A DNA stretch of 64,000 nt, taken from Aquatica leii (Eukaryota > Arthropoda > Insecta > Coleoptera > Lampyridae). The position numbers were made by a program, and so were the translations under genes. This document shows, piece after piece, positions 33,780 through 45,004 of this stretch. The stretch spans positions 282,418,709 to 282,482,708 of the forward strand of contig CM069432.1 in the NCBI GenBank assembly GCA_035610365.1, written 5' to 3'. Under the pieces are notes generated by a model that saw only the letters and a list, made by a program, of their open reading frames with translations, was not told where the DNA came from and searched no databases. Numbering within the stretch: position 1 is the stretch's first letter; every line of letters begins with the position of its first letter.

Positions 33780-35032
33780 AAATAGTCAGCGTAGAGAGTG
33801 TCCTAAGTTGGATGTTTTGGCGACAGGACATTGAAGGATTTGCTACTACAGCTTCTAATCTTCATCGTGTGTTTCATTCAATTGCCTCTATTTCTCCTTC
33901 GTGTATTCTCTTTATTGTCCAATCCTCTGCTGCATTTGTGATTGCGGGCAAAGTCATTGTGTTGTAGATGTTTACTTTAACATTCATTTCTATGCCCTAA
34001 GGTTGTTCTCTTTAGAGCATAATATAATCGTGTGAATTTGTTTGTTCTGTTGGTTAATTCTGGTTCGATGTTTCATTTATTGGCTAGGATTGCTTCCAGG
34101 CATTCAAATGTTGTTACTTTTTCTAGGGTTGTGTTTTTACAAGTAATCTCCCTGTTCCCATTGATATCTCGGTGTTCATTTACTATTTAGTTATTAAGAC
34201 TACGTCGTCAGCGTACACCAAGCTATTTATTGTGATAGCGTTTAGGTGGGTATAACCTATGACTGTGTTTAATGTTATTATTCTGTCCATCATTATCACA
34301 AATAGATGCTCTTTTCTTCTCCTTAACTAGTTTTTTTTTATCATTTCCGTCCATTATTTGGTTTATTTTAAATTTTTGATATAATTCCCTTCTTCGGAAA
34401 CATCTTCCGCTACCTTTAGTATAATTTATTTAAAGGTTTTCCACTTCTCCACTAAATTCTCGTTTTGTATTTCTTTTTTCCGTATGTACTTGTTTTTTTA
34501 TTGGACTATATTCTATTTTCTTAGTTTTTCTTATTGTGCTTATAAATTGAACCACTACTAATCTGTGGTAGGTACTTAATTTTGTCTCCTTCTTTGTTGC
34601 TATATTTTGTATTGTCTCATTCAAGTTTCTCGTGTAAATTAAGTAGTTTATTAAACTTTTAGCGGTTTTCTCTTAAACCATAAATATGTAAATATCTTCT
34701 TTTTGCCTCTAAAAGGTGGTACCTGTTATTATATTGTTGCGTTGGCAGAACATTTTTAATCCATTCTTGTTGAGGGTCTGCTCACCCCACTTTCCGATAC
34801 AACCTAATTCACAGTTGGTGTCATTGGCTCCTTTTACATTTGAATCGCCCAGAATCATTGTTGCTTTCGCATCCTCGTTTGCATTTTTATCTCTAATATG
34901 CCTTCTACTAGCCCGTAGTTGTGTATTAAATTTATTAGTTGATCTAATTTCACTGCTAGCACCTAAGTTCCTAAATTTACCGCTTTGTATTTTATAACGC
35001 GCTTGTGCATATCTTCCTTCTGAGTAGTACAT
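33780..35032 (-). pseudogene. RTE-like LINE remnant: endonuclease and reverse transcriptase pieces
   Basis: On the minus strand the pieces run in the expected order. The endonuclease block (35032-34709) has MILGDSNVKGANDTNCELGC then GKWGEQTLNKNGLKMFCQRN, matching the ILGDFNAKVG ... NxNG motif of the apurinic endonuclease in RTE-type LINEs. A spacer piece has TYHRLVVVQF (about 34560). The reverse transcriptase piece near 34200-34330 includes NSLVYADDVVLITK, the YADD catalytic box, followed by TLEKVTTFECLEA. A last piece (about 33960-33850) reads VNIYNTMTLPAITN then AAEDWTIKRIHE, matching the thumb region. The fingers and much of the palm are absent, so the copy is internally deleted as well as frameshifted. 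Confidence 0.75.
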
Positions 35033-38000
35033 TGTAAGTATATCAGTGATCCTTGCTATTATTTTGTTTCGCTAGTGCCTAGAATGTGAATACCGTTTGT
35101 TTCCATCTTTTCTACTAACTACATTTTTTTAATAGCTAAAGTGTTTACGCTCTAAATCCCATTTGAAACAATGTTGTCTTTTCTTTGTGTGGTCTACTTT
35201 GTTACGTGCAAAATTTTCATAACGTACTACCCTGTATATCGAATTAAAATTAGATTCCGGTTTTGACGCCCTCTGTCAATCTTTCTGGTTACTGACATGT
35301 TGCGGAATTCATTTTTCAAGCTGTCAACTACCTAAGATGGTCTGTGTCGTTTTGAATTGGTCTAATCCAAAGATTTAATAGTACATCCACTGCGATGGAC
35401 AGGAAATTATAAGTTAATTACGAATTTAACATAATTTATTCGGCACAAGCCGTTCCGCCACGCTTTGACCACTGTTCGATTTAATAAAAGAACAATGAAG
35501 AATTAATATTGATAGATACCTTCACCGAACGCTTAGGATTCTGGAATGCATATTATCCACAACGAAAACGAAGTCTTGACCAGCATTTGCGTTTGAGATG
35601 TTATTTCTTATACGCCAGGCGATTGCGATACCCACCTTTTCGTAATTGCGAATAACAGCATTCGATACAACGGGTTTTTATATCTAATTTCCTTTATTAT
35701 TAACGATTTTGTAGCTTCGTATCTTCGTGAGTTATTGTGTTTACACGATTTGCTATTCATATCTATTCCAGGATCACTCACCGGGGAAAACGTTTTCTTC
35801 GATCAAGTAGGTACTGGATTGTGGGTAAGTTTATTTAATTATTTTGTTCGCTGTCAGAAAAGTCACTGACGGAACTTTTGTTTATGTAATTTCCGTAATT
35901 ACGATCATTGTTGCAATACCATTAAGGTAATTTCATTAATCATTTTGTGTGTATCGCATGCTGTGTACAAACTATATTTATTACGACATTTTCTTCGCTA
36001 TTCATTTCGATTCAACTTATCTATTGTGTGTTGCCGATACTACTGGCATTTATGGATTGAGAACAAGGATTACGAACCTAAAAATTTGTTACAAGCTTGG
36101 ACCGTCTGTCTTAATGGAGGCAGAAGTCTAATTATAAAAGATCTGGCGCCCTTAATAATTATTCACTTGAACCTCCCCTATCTTCGACTGTGTGAGTTGG
36201 TCGTGCAAGGTTCGTAAGACCTACAAGCTTGTAACAACTTTTGCGTTCCATCGTCCTGTTTTGGTCTACAATTTGTTATCTCATATTACTTTTCATTAAA
36301 TCCGTCCGGTTTTTAGGTATCGCTAGTTCTTTGGATTTGTTTGTTTTCTGGATGTTTTCGTGATATATCTACTCGTCTTGTTCAGATCTTCGTTTTTTGT
36401 TGCACTATTCTGATGGGGACTAACATAGTTTGCTCAAAATTTTGCCGCTTTAGCATCGCTCCTTTCAGAGAATTTGTTTCATTTTCCCCGCTTATTTCTT
36501 TCTTTTATTTTTGTTTAATTTGGTTTTTCTTCCAGTTTTTCTAAATTCCATTCTTCCCCGTTTATGAATAACATATTGCTTCTGATGGTTGTCTATAATC
36601 ATTTTTTTTCCTGGTTTCTAACATGTAAGGGATAGTAGATTATTGCTTCTATTGTTTTCTTTCTATTTCTATTTACATAATTAACAGAATCAATTGGTAC
36701 AAAGCTCATAAAAACTACTGAATGTTATTTGCAAAGTAATGAAATGTTAGAAACACTACATAAACTATTGGATACGATGCCAACGCGACAATTTTTGGGT
36801 TAAGAGTTTGCTTCTTGTGTTACTTAGTATAAGAACTTTTGCTGTACTGCAGCTGTAGGCCAAAATCTTAAATTGCATGGTAATTTCGTTGAAACTAGCT
36901 CAGATGACAACACTGGAGAATTTATTAGTGGATAGTGGAAAATTTATGCTACGAATGTACATAGTTCATACGAACTACTCTTAAGTTTTACATTATATTG
37001 TTAGCCCTTAATAACAACGATGCGCAAGCATGAAAACTCCGTCTTCTGTCATTAAGTTTAGAGTAATCTAAATCATTAGCTTAGCAATAATCGTACAATA
37101 AATCAAACACATTTAGTCGTAAACACGTTTATAACAATGCCATTACACATTCTTGCAAAATGTTAAATTGTTATAAATAAATTATAAACAATTTAAACAG
37201 GTTTAAGCTTGTCTATATTGCAATTCAATGTGTTTCTTATTTTCTAGAGAAGAATAGTAATTTTTTTTGTTAAGGAAATACTGTAGTTGATTAACTTCGT
37301 TTTTTTTTTGTTTAGTATATAAGAACGTTTTAACACCCGAATTCGCTTGTCTAACAAAATTTGATTTTACCAGTTTAATTTATGTCTAAAAATTGTTTTA
37401 CCTGTATCTATTTTAAAAATAGGTTGTCATAGTGAAAAAAAAACAAGTTACTTACAATTATTAAAACGCAACGTTTTGTAATTAAGAATTAAAAAAAAAA
37501 CGTTATGGTCTTTTATGTGGAAATTTAAACTCATTGCAGCATTCTTACTGTCCAAGTCAAGTTTATATTTTTACGTAGTTTATCCTCTATAGAAATTCTT
37601 ATATCAGTACAGACGTACGATTTGAAACAAAGACAATGAAAGATAATAATTAATAAACATTTGGCGTAATATTATCGCTTATTGTTACAAGACATTAACT
37701 GGTTTTTTAAAAATTTTGTTACCCGATTAAAAATTTTAATTACTGTTACACAGATATAAATCTAAAATTAATAAAACTGGTTGGTATATATAAATTCATA
37801 TTATTCATATTGTTTGAGAACGTGCGTTGCAGATTAATGTAGTATATCATTTTTACGGAATTATGTCATATACTTTATTTGATACAATATTTATATGTAT
37901 GTACATATGAGATATTTAATAACATTTCTAATTTCTTTTTGTTAAAGCGCCACAAAAAAACTAATCAATACCAATACAAGATTAAATAGGGTTTAATAGG

Positions 38001-39429
38001 AATGACTTGGATACGTTGCAATCAATAAGTTTTGATATCTTTTTCCTAATAGAAATAATTAGTAATTAAACATCAAATTTGAATCGGTAATTACCGATTA
38101 AAATAGTAAAATTGTGAAGTTTAATAGCAATTCATAGTTTTTTATAACAGAAAATACTTAATAAGTAATTGCAAATCAAATTTGAATAGGTAATACTGAT
38201 TAAAATAATGACTTTAAATTTTAATAGTTATTTAAAGTTTTATTTACCATTTGATGATGAAAAATTTAAAATTGTTATTAATTTTAATCGGTTTAACTTT
38301 TTTATAAGAGAAAACACAAATTTCGCTTAGCTAAGTTAATTTATTGATACTTTAAAATTTACGAAGATGTAATGTGCTTAATAAATATTTAAGAAATTTT
38401 GTTTTTGAAATTTGAAATTAAATAAAAAACAGATTCTTTACATTTTTATTGCCGTTTTGACAACTCACTGTTAATTTGATTTGATATATACTAATGTGTT
38501 GAATGTATAATTTTTTACTGTAGCTTACATTAAACCGAAAAGAAATTGCAAGTTATATAGTGCACAATCCACATTTTGTATTTATTTTATACACTGTTTA
38601 TTTGTAAAAGAACCTAATAAGTAGGTTAGTTTTTCCCATGGAAACATTTTTACATGCTTTTATTGTATTGTCGCATATACCAGTTAATATAACGCAATTA
38701 ATCTGGTAAAATCGTTTCTAGTGCAATTGTTTAAATACAAATTTACGATTGAATGTTTAACAATTTATTAAATATTCAGCCGAAAATTATTGTAGAAAGC
38801 AATTTTGACGCCAAGAATTGTATATTAATAAGGCGCTTATGTAAATTATTAATTTATTTTAGTTTATGATACGTCACTTAAAAAGAGCCGATCAAATAAG
38901 TTTTTGACTTATCACATCCAGGTTTTGTTTATTTTCCGTTAATTTTCCTATTTCACCAAAGCTACCAAATTGTTTTACGTCGAAGCAGCATAAGATTCTT
39001 AGGTTAGAAACTGTATATTTAATCAATTTAAATTTATTTCTAATTAGATTTGAGTAAATGTTTTGAGACTGTTTTGTAGCTCGTTTTAACCGCAGGTGGC
39101 CCCGCTTATTTGAAATGTAGATTTTTTAAAATTTGTGATTTGATAACAAAATTACAGATTTATACAAAAGGTTCGCCATAAAATGGCAACGCCGCAATCA
39201 TTAAAAAAAATTCAACTAAATTAAGCCTTCATCAAACAACATAAAAAAATTAATGGGTTGCTATTTAAAAATGTATAACTTTATACTGCCCAGCGAAAAC
39301 TAAACACCCTGTATAAACAAAAATATTTTTTAAAACATGCAGCTTATCAATAGAAATCAGTACAGTAGTAGACATTTAATGCTGACATTGACACAAAAGC
39401 ACCAGAAACCGAGGCCGGATTAATATCAA
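35033..39429. other. Long AT-rich stretch without recognised genes
   Basis: No coding family, RNA gene or element end could be supported over 4.4 kb. A 90-codon open stretch at 35945-36217 shows no motif. A two-unit duplication lies at 38061-38255. Confidence 0.5.
38061..38255 (+). repeat. Two-unit tandem duplication, about 100 bp
   Basis: Both units share CATCAAATTTGAATCGGTAA-like then GATTAAAATA and TTTTAATAG words in order; the second starts at about 38164. The copies are diverged, with small gaps. Confidence 0.55.
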
Positions 39430-40320
39430 ACCCTATACATAGATACGTTTGATTTTCACAAAATTTACCCTGTAAATGCGGAGGTTATCATTTAGCTAGT
39501 TACAAAGGGTGGATCATAAGAAAACAACTGCAATAAAAACTGTATCTAACGTTGCGAGATAAAAAACCCATTCAACAAACGTCGTTAATAAATTCGTAGC
39601 TTACAATGCAACCAAACTATAGACAACCAAACGTTTATTCACAGACACTGAAAAGTAACCAGTCACAACTGTGGCAGAACAATTAAATACCTAATTCAGC
39701 TGAACCAGCACACGAGGAAGATAAAATTAGTTAACTGGAATAGTTTTTGAAAACGGAAAAGCTTGACTCCATGCTAAACATCATCATTGCTCTGCTAGCA
39801 AAATCTCACAATGGCTAGTTCTCTCAAAATTGGTGCCTGAAATGCTAACGGCTTAGCACAAAGATGCCCAATACACACTAGTGTCATAGTTGAAGACTGG
39901 TTAGCACCAATTACAATTGCAACTGTTTATAGTCCACCCAAGGACTTTATAAAAAAAGGACCAGTGCATTGATTTCTTTAATACCTTGGCTATAGATTTA
40001 TTGCTGCGAGTGATTATAACGCCAAACAGCCATGGTGGGGATCCAGAGTTCGTGTTCCAAGTCCACAGGGCCGGCAGCTATATACAGCAATGCAGGAAAA
40101 TAACGTAATCCCATTAGCTACAAAAAAACTCACATATTGGTCAACCGATAGAAGAAAGGTATTAGATATAATTGACTTTTGTGTGGTCAAAGAAATAGGT
40201 GCAAACTATTTAGGCATACAGTCATATCTTAAACTAACATCACTCTCCAGTAATAGCTATAATATCCACACAGGTACAACAAAAACCAAAACCACCATAA
40301 CTACACAATAAAAAAACGAA
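39430..40320 (+). pseudogene. Jockey-clade LINE remnant: end of ORF1 and endonuclease
   Basis: Two linked pieces are visible. Near 39470 the + strand reads CKCGGYHLASYKGW, the zinc knuckle that ends ORF1 in Jockey-type LINEs, followed by PNYRQPNVYSQTLKS. From 39830 the apurinic-type endonuclease appears: NANGLAQRCP, ITIATVYSPP, then AASDYNAKQPWWGSR (catalytic GDYNAK motif with G replaced by S), GRQLYTAMQENNVIPLA, LTYWSTDRRKVLDIIDFCVV and a degenerate LSSDH end. The endonuclease would nick the target. The reverse transcriptase is missing and the copy has stops in both parts. Confidence 0.8.
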
Positions 40321-40469
40321 CTGAGATATTTTTTGGCTTAAATTACACAGCCCACCATTAAGATTTGTTACGAGAAACTCGGGTTTCTAGAGTTGAGATG
40401 TCAAAATAAAAAGTTCCACCGGTCTTCTCATAACCAAACAAAGCAACGGCCAGCACAGCTTCTTCGGAG

Positions 40470-43400
40470 AGGGATCGCAGGCTTTGTTATGTGTGATTAT
40501 AACGTGAATCTAAAAAAAGGCGCCAAGGCGATGAAAAATTAAAGTCGAGGGAGACCGTCTAACTCGCCTCGTAGTAAGCGAAGAATAAATAACATTACAC
40601 AAATAATAACACCGAATATATATATTTATTATATCACAGAAGTTGAAACAATTATAGAAATGTAAATTTTTGAAAACATTCACACGCAGGTTGACTAACT
40701 TAGAGATTGTGCAGAGTGGCGAGCAACACACTGTGCAACAAACTGCCCTTGTCGGACTAGATGATTATATACATATAGCGTCTAACTGGATAAATACATA
40801 TACTTAAGTCGTAAACAAATCAAGCAAATTAAGCCTTCGAGATTCGATGTGCACAAACGATAAATTCGCGAAGCGCAAAAGTACAATTAATTGTGTTAAG
40901 TTAGCATGCAAATACGGTCCTTAACGACCTAGTCCCCGAAACACAAAAAACAAATTTAAAGTAGTAATACTCACAAGCTGGACCTCACTCGGACTGTTAG
41001 CTAACCTCCGAACTTGGTGCACCTAAAAAATACTATTAAACCCAGATCGGAACGGGCATATACGTTTAACACAAATAAAAAGGTTTGTTTAGCATCCAAT
41101 TATTACGAACGTAAGTGCGCAGCGTTTCCCTGTGACTTAATCCATTAAAGTTTCCCTATTTGTTTTCGTAAAAGAAAGGATTGTCCTGGCGGTTATCAAC
41201 CTTTGTCGGTGGATGTGATAAGGACGTATCAATACTTTGACGTCATGGAATATTCCGAATAAGACCACCTGTTGGTTATCTTGACTGATAACGCAGAACA
41301 ATTGGTGACTACCAAAATCCGCTATAGAAAATTAGTAGGTGTCAATTTAAACCCTCAATAAAGAAAATTGTATACCATTTACCCCGTTTCAACCGTCCAC
41401 AAATAAACGCATTAGAAATTTGCAGCGTGACATAATTTAACGGTGAAGGTTACCCCGGGCATACAACTAAATTAATGAACTCGCAATTGTGACAGTCTGG
41501 CGCAAGAGCAGAAAGATCCTGACAAGTTTCATAATACCTACCGAGACATTTTCCCTACTCGCGAATTGAACTACTAATTTCTTATTTTAACGTTACAAAT
41601 TCCCCCCAGCAACATGAAAACCTGGGAAGTGGACACTAGCTAAAGTCAAGAATAGAAATTTAGACCTACGCCAAGGACAAAACCCTGAAATTCAAAACGA
41701 ACCCAAATACAATAACACCCAACCCCAGAAGAAACGTAGATAAAAGAAGTTTTCCCACTTTGCTAAGCATCACCAACCAAATGTGTCCAAAAGTCGCATG
41801 AAGCGGAATGATACTTCAAAGAACCAAAAACTCAACCAACAGAAGAGAAGTATCAGAACAGGTACTCGTTGAAAGTCGACAAAAGTCGTTACGCTATAAA
41901 GCAAGAAAGCAACGCAGTCCCATAGACCTTACTGACCGACAATACTAAGCAAACCAAGATAAAAAGAAGGAGAATAGGAAAGAAAGAGGTTTAGACCACG
42001 GTCAAGGACAACGCCCTAAAATCCCTTGAAACCCCAGCCCCTGAACACAAATCCAACCCCAAATATAAGTCCCCAAAGCTAACTAAGCAAAAGAAATAAA
42101 AAGAAAAAAGTATCTAGATGTTGGATTGTGATACGCGGATTTAGAAGAAAAGTCAAAAAGAAAAACTAATGCAGTTGTGCTCAAAAAGCCGTCAACAGAC
42201 GATATGAGATTCTTCCACCAAAAAAACCAAACAAATCCTAACGATCCAAACAAAGAAAACCAACGAAGAAATCTCAAGCAAAAAGAAGATTCTGATTAAA
42301 AGTCGACATAAGTCGGACTACCAAAAAAGGCAGAGAAAAAAAATCAGTAATCCAAGAGTCACAATAACAAAGTCACCAAAAAGTTAAACATTAAATGAGT
42401 GCCAATCCAAAAGAAATCCAAACCACGTAACTCAAAACAAAACCAAAAGAAAGAAAGAAAAAGAATTAAGGGTCAATAAAGAATAGAAAACTTCACTTGC
42501 TAATTGAACGTCGTGCGATAGTGCTCGTTGTGTTGGAATGTCACGTTGGAACGTAAATGTCGAAGAACGGATTAGAATATTCCAAGAGCAAAAGAAACCC
42601 AAAGAAGAGAAATATCCTAACTGTGACTGACAACATCAAAAATGCCGACTAAGCGGAAGTACAGAGTACCAGAAGCGACGTTGCATTCTATTCCTAGTTC
42701 TAAACCAAAAACAACAAAACAAAAACCCACTAAACCCAATAAAACCAGAGAAGTAACTGAGAAAGAAAAGGAAAAAGAAAGAAACACAGTTGCAGTGAGC
42801 ACTAAAGAAGGAAGTTACTACGCCCTAGAGGCGAACCCCAAAGAGAATCCAAGAAAAAATAATAGTTGGTATAGTGTAGTATAAAAGATAAGAGATAGAG
42901 ATAGAGAAAGATAAAGCTCGATGTAAATGCCTGATTCATTCTTCACCCCGTAAAAGAATTAAAAGAGAGACCCACACTACGGTGCCCAACCAACCGCCCA
43001 AAGGGGTAAACCTTTAGGAGGAAGAAGAAGAAAGAAAGAGATGTGGCATGCAGGTGATCAACTAATCAAGAAGAAGAAAAAAAATAAGCAGTAAGAAAAA
43101 CAAGAAGGAAGAAAAGAAACAGACGGAAAAAGATAAGACAAGATGTAAGTGTCTGATTCGTTCTTCTCTCCGTAGAAGAAACGAAAAGAGAGACCACTCT
43201 ACCGTGCCCAACCAACCGCCCTATGATAATAAAAAAGAAAAAAGTAAGAGAAGAGAAAAGGTATCACAGTTAGTCATAGAACAAGGACGTACCAATTGCT
43301 GTCTCCAAATTGGAAAGTTTACTCCAAAACTTAAATGCCGACAAGCGGAATAGGAAACCCAACAAAGAAAAAAACTAAACTAAAACCAAAGCGAGCGTCC

Positions 43401-44255
43401 TACTAGTGACTTACCAATCTCAAAATGGCCGACTAAGCGGATGTAACTATATACAAATAGAAAGGTAGTCCGTCCCGAAGTAAGATGGTTAAGAAAAAAC
43501 CCAAAGAAATTGATTAGAAACTCAAGAAAAAAGAAATTTAGTACAGCAAACTGAAGAGAACAATTGGGGAGTATCCCCGCTATAATCAACAAAATACCGT
43601 CAACATAGTCAAAGAAGCAAACCAAAAAGTCTACAGACGAGAACCAAGAGAATAGCCAAAAGTCGAAATCCTAAAGAGAAACAAAACAGATTAGAACTTA
43701 CGACGCTTGCGACGCCGGTGAAAAAGAAGTGAACGATTAATAGAAGGACGCAACGAAACACAACCAGAAATGTCGAAACGAAAAGGTGTTGACGAAAGAA
43801 AACTAGCTTTTGCATCCGTAGAACATCTACGACCTTTAGAAGGATTCGCAAAAGTTTGTCGAGCTAGTCCCGAAGGAACAGACGAGGTAGAGCCAGCAGT
43901 ACCCCGATCCCATCGTTGATCTAAACCAAGCGCTTTCTGCTACCGACAAACCGGGCAATAGCGAACGTACTCTGCCACTTTCGATCTCATATGAGGCCAA
44001 TAAAAACGACGCCGAAGAAAAAGTAACGTCTTGGCGACACTACGATGCCCAGAAGTGGAGTGGACGTGATGATCGTGAATGATTGGCTTACGTTGGTCGT
44101 TTGGAACAACCAGCTTCCACAAATGCTTATCATCAGAAGAAACCCGTATTCGTTTCCACAGAAAACCTTGGACCACTAACCAACGAGAAAATTGGCGAGG
44201 AGACGCTGATACCTTACCCACTAACTGCTTGTACCAAACGACCAACGTAAGCATG
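40470..44255 (-). mobile_element. Ty3/gypsy LTR retrotransposon fossil (partial)
   Basis: At 43940-44255 the minus strand encodes the zinc-binding start of a gypsy-type integrase (PNDQRKPIIHDHHVHSTSGH, then FYWPHM and CPVC). Downstream lies a long purine-rich (on +) region with internal repeats, then a GGGGGGAA purine tract directly before TGTAACG near 41597. The latter fits a polypurine tract and the start of a 3' LTR of roughly 1.1 kb (to about 40470). Gag, protease and most of pol are not in the window copy. It is broken and old. The LTR assignment is inference. Confidence 0.6.
41640..43480. repeat. Purine-rich array of diverged direct repeats
   Basis: Within the gypsy fossil the + strand is strongly A/G-rich and built of recurring pieces: TTTAGACC..GG.CAAGGACAA at about 41660 and 41990; AAAGTCGACAWAAGTCG at about 41873 and 42300; AATGCCGACTAAGCGGA-like at 42641, 43333 and 43423; and an 85-95 bp unit at 42908-43000 and 43125-43221 sharing GTGCCCAACCAACCGCCC. 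Confidence 0.65.
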
Positions 44256-45004
44256 AAATATTTTACATTATTCTGAGTTAATTTTTGACGCTGATTTCAA
44301 ATATGTTATCTATTTTCTATATCAGATCTAGTCTTAGAATAATAAGGAAGAGTATTTTTTGAGAAAAAGATCCATTCACCGTACAAAAAAATATAAATGG
44401 TGTAAGTACTCTAACAAAAATCGGCCATCATGTGTGCAGCAAATGATCTAAGTGACTGAAGATGTGTACTTTGATGCTCATGTTGCATCCAAGTCGCTGA
44501 AAATCTCTTCAACGTGTTCCATGTTCTTATAAGCTGAGAAATTTTGAGTAACCTAAACAAACGAATCTCATGCAGTTTTTTCAATTTCTGACATTAAACT
44601 GCTGAAATCAAAATTATTCATCAGTTTCCGAATTTGTGGGCCGTCAAACGTGCCTGGTTTAAACTTTTCTGAACTCAGATTTGGAAACTTTCTTGAAATA
44701 TACTTAAAACATTCATCATCATTGTTTATTGCTTTAACATATTATATCATCAGACCAAGTATAACATGCAGAGGTGGCAATATGATACAATCTTGTGGTA
44801 CAAGAGGTGTATTGATAGGATTCAAGTCAACTGGAACTAGTACTTTTATAGAAGACCAACCTGTTTTGTCCAACGTTTTTCTTTAGCTTTTTTTTTTTAG
44901 AAGGTAGAAAATAGACCAATTTCATATGGTAGTGCCGGACTCTTACCGGCTAAAACCCCCTCCTTTTTTTTCCTATTAGTGGCAGGGGTGAAGGTATCAC
45001 TTTT

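Noticed and set aside
36130-36150. TGGCGCCC word resembling a retroelement primer-binding site
   Set aside because: No LTR-like boundary or coding remnant beside it; a single 8-bp match is not enough.
35945-36217. 90-codon open frame in the long gene-free stretch
   Set aside because: No recognised motif, hydrophobic composition typical of AT-rich DNA, and no supporting signals.
42642-42884. 80-codon lysine/threonine-rich open frame on the + strand
   Set aside because: It lies within the purine-rich repeat array, whose composition alone gives K, T and E codons without stops.
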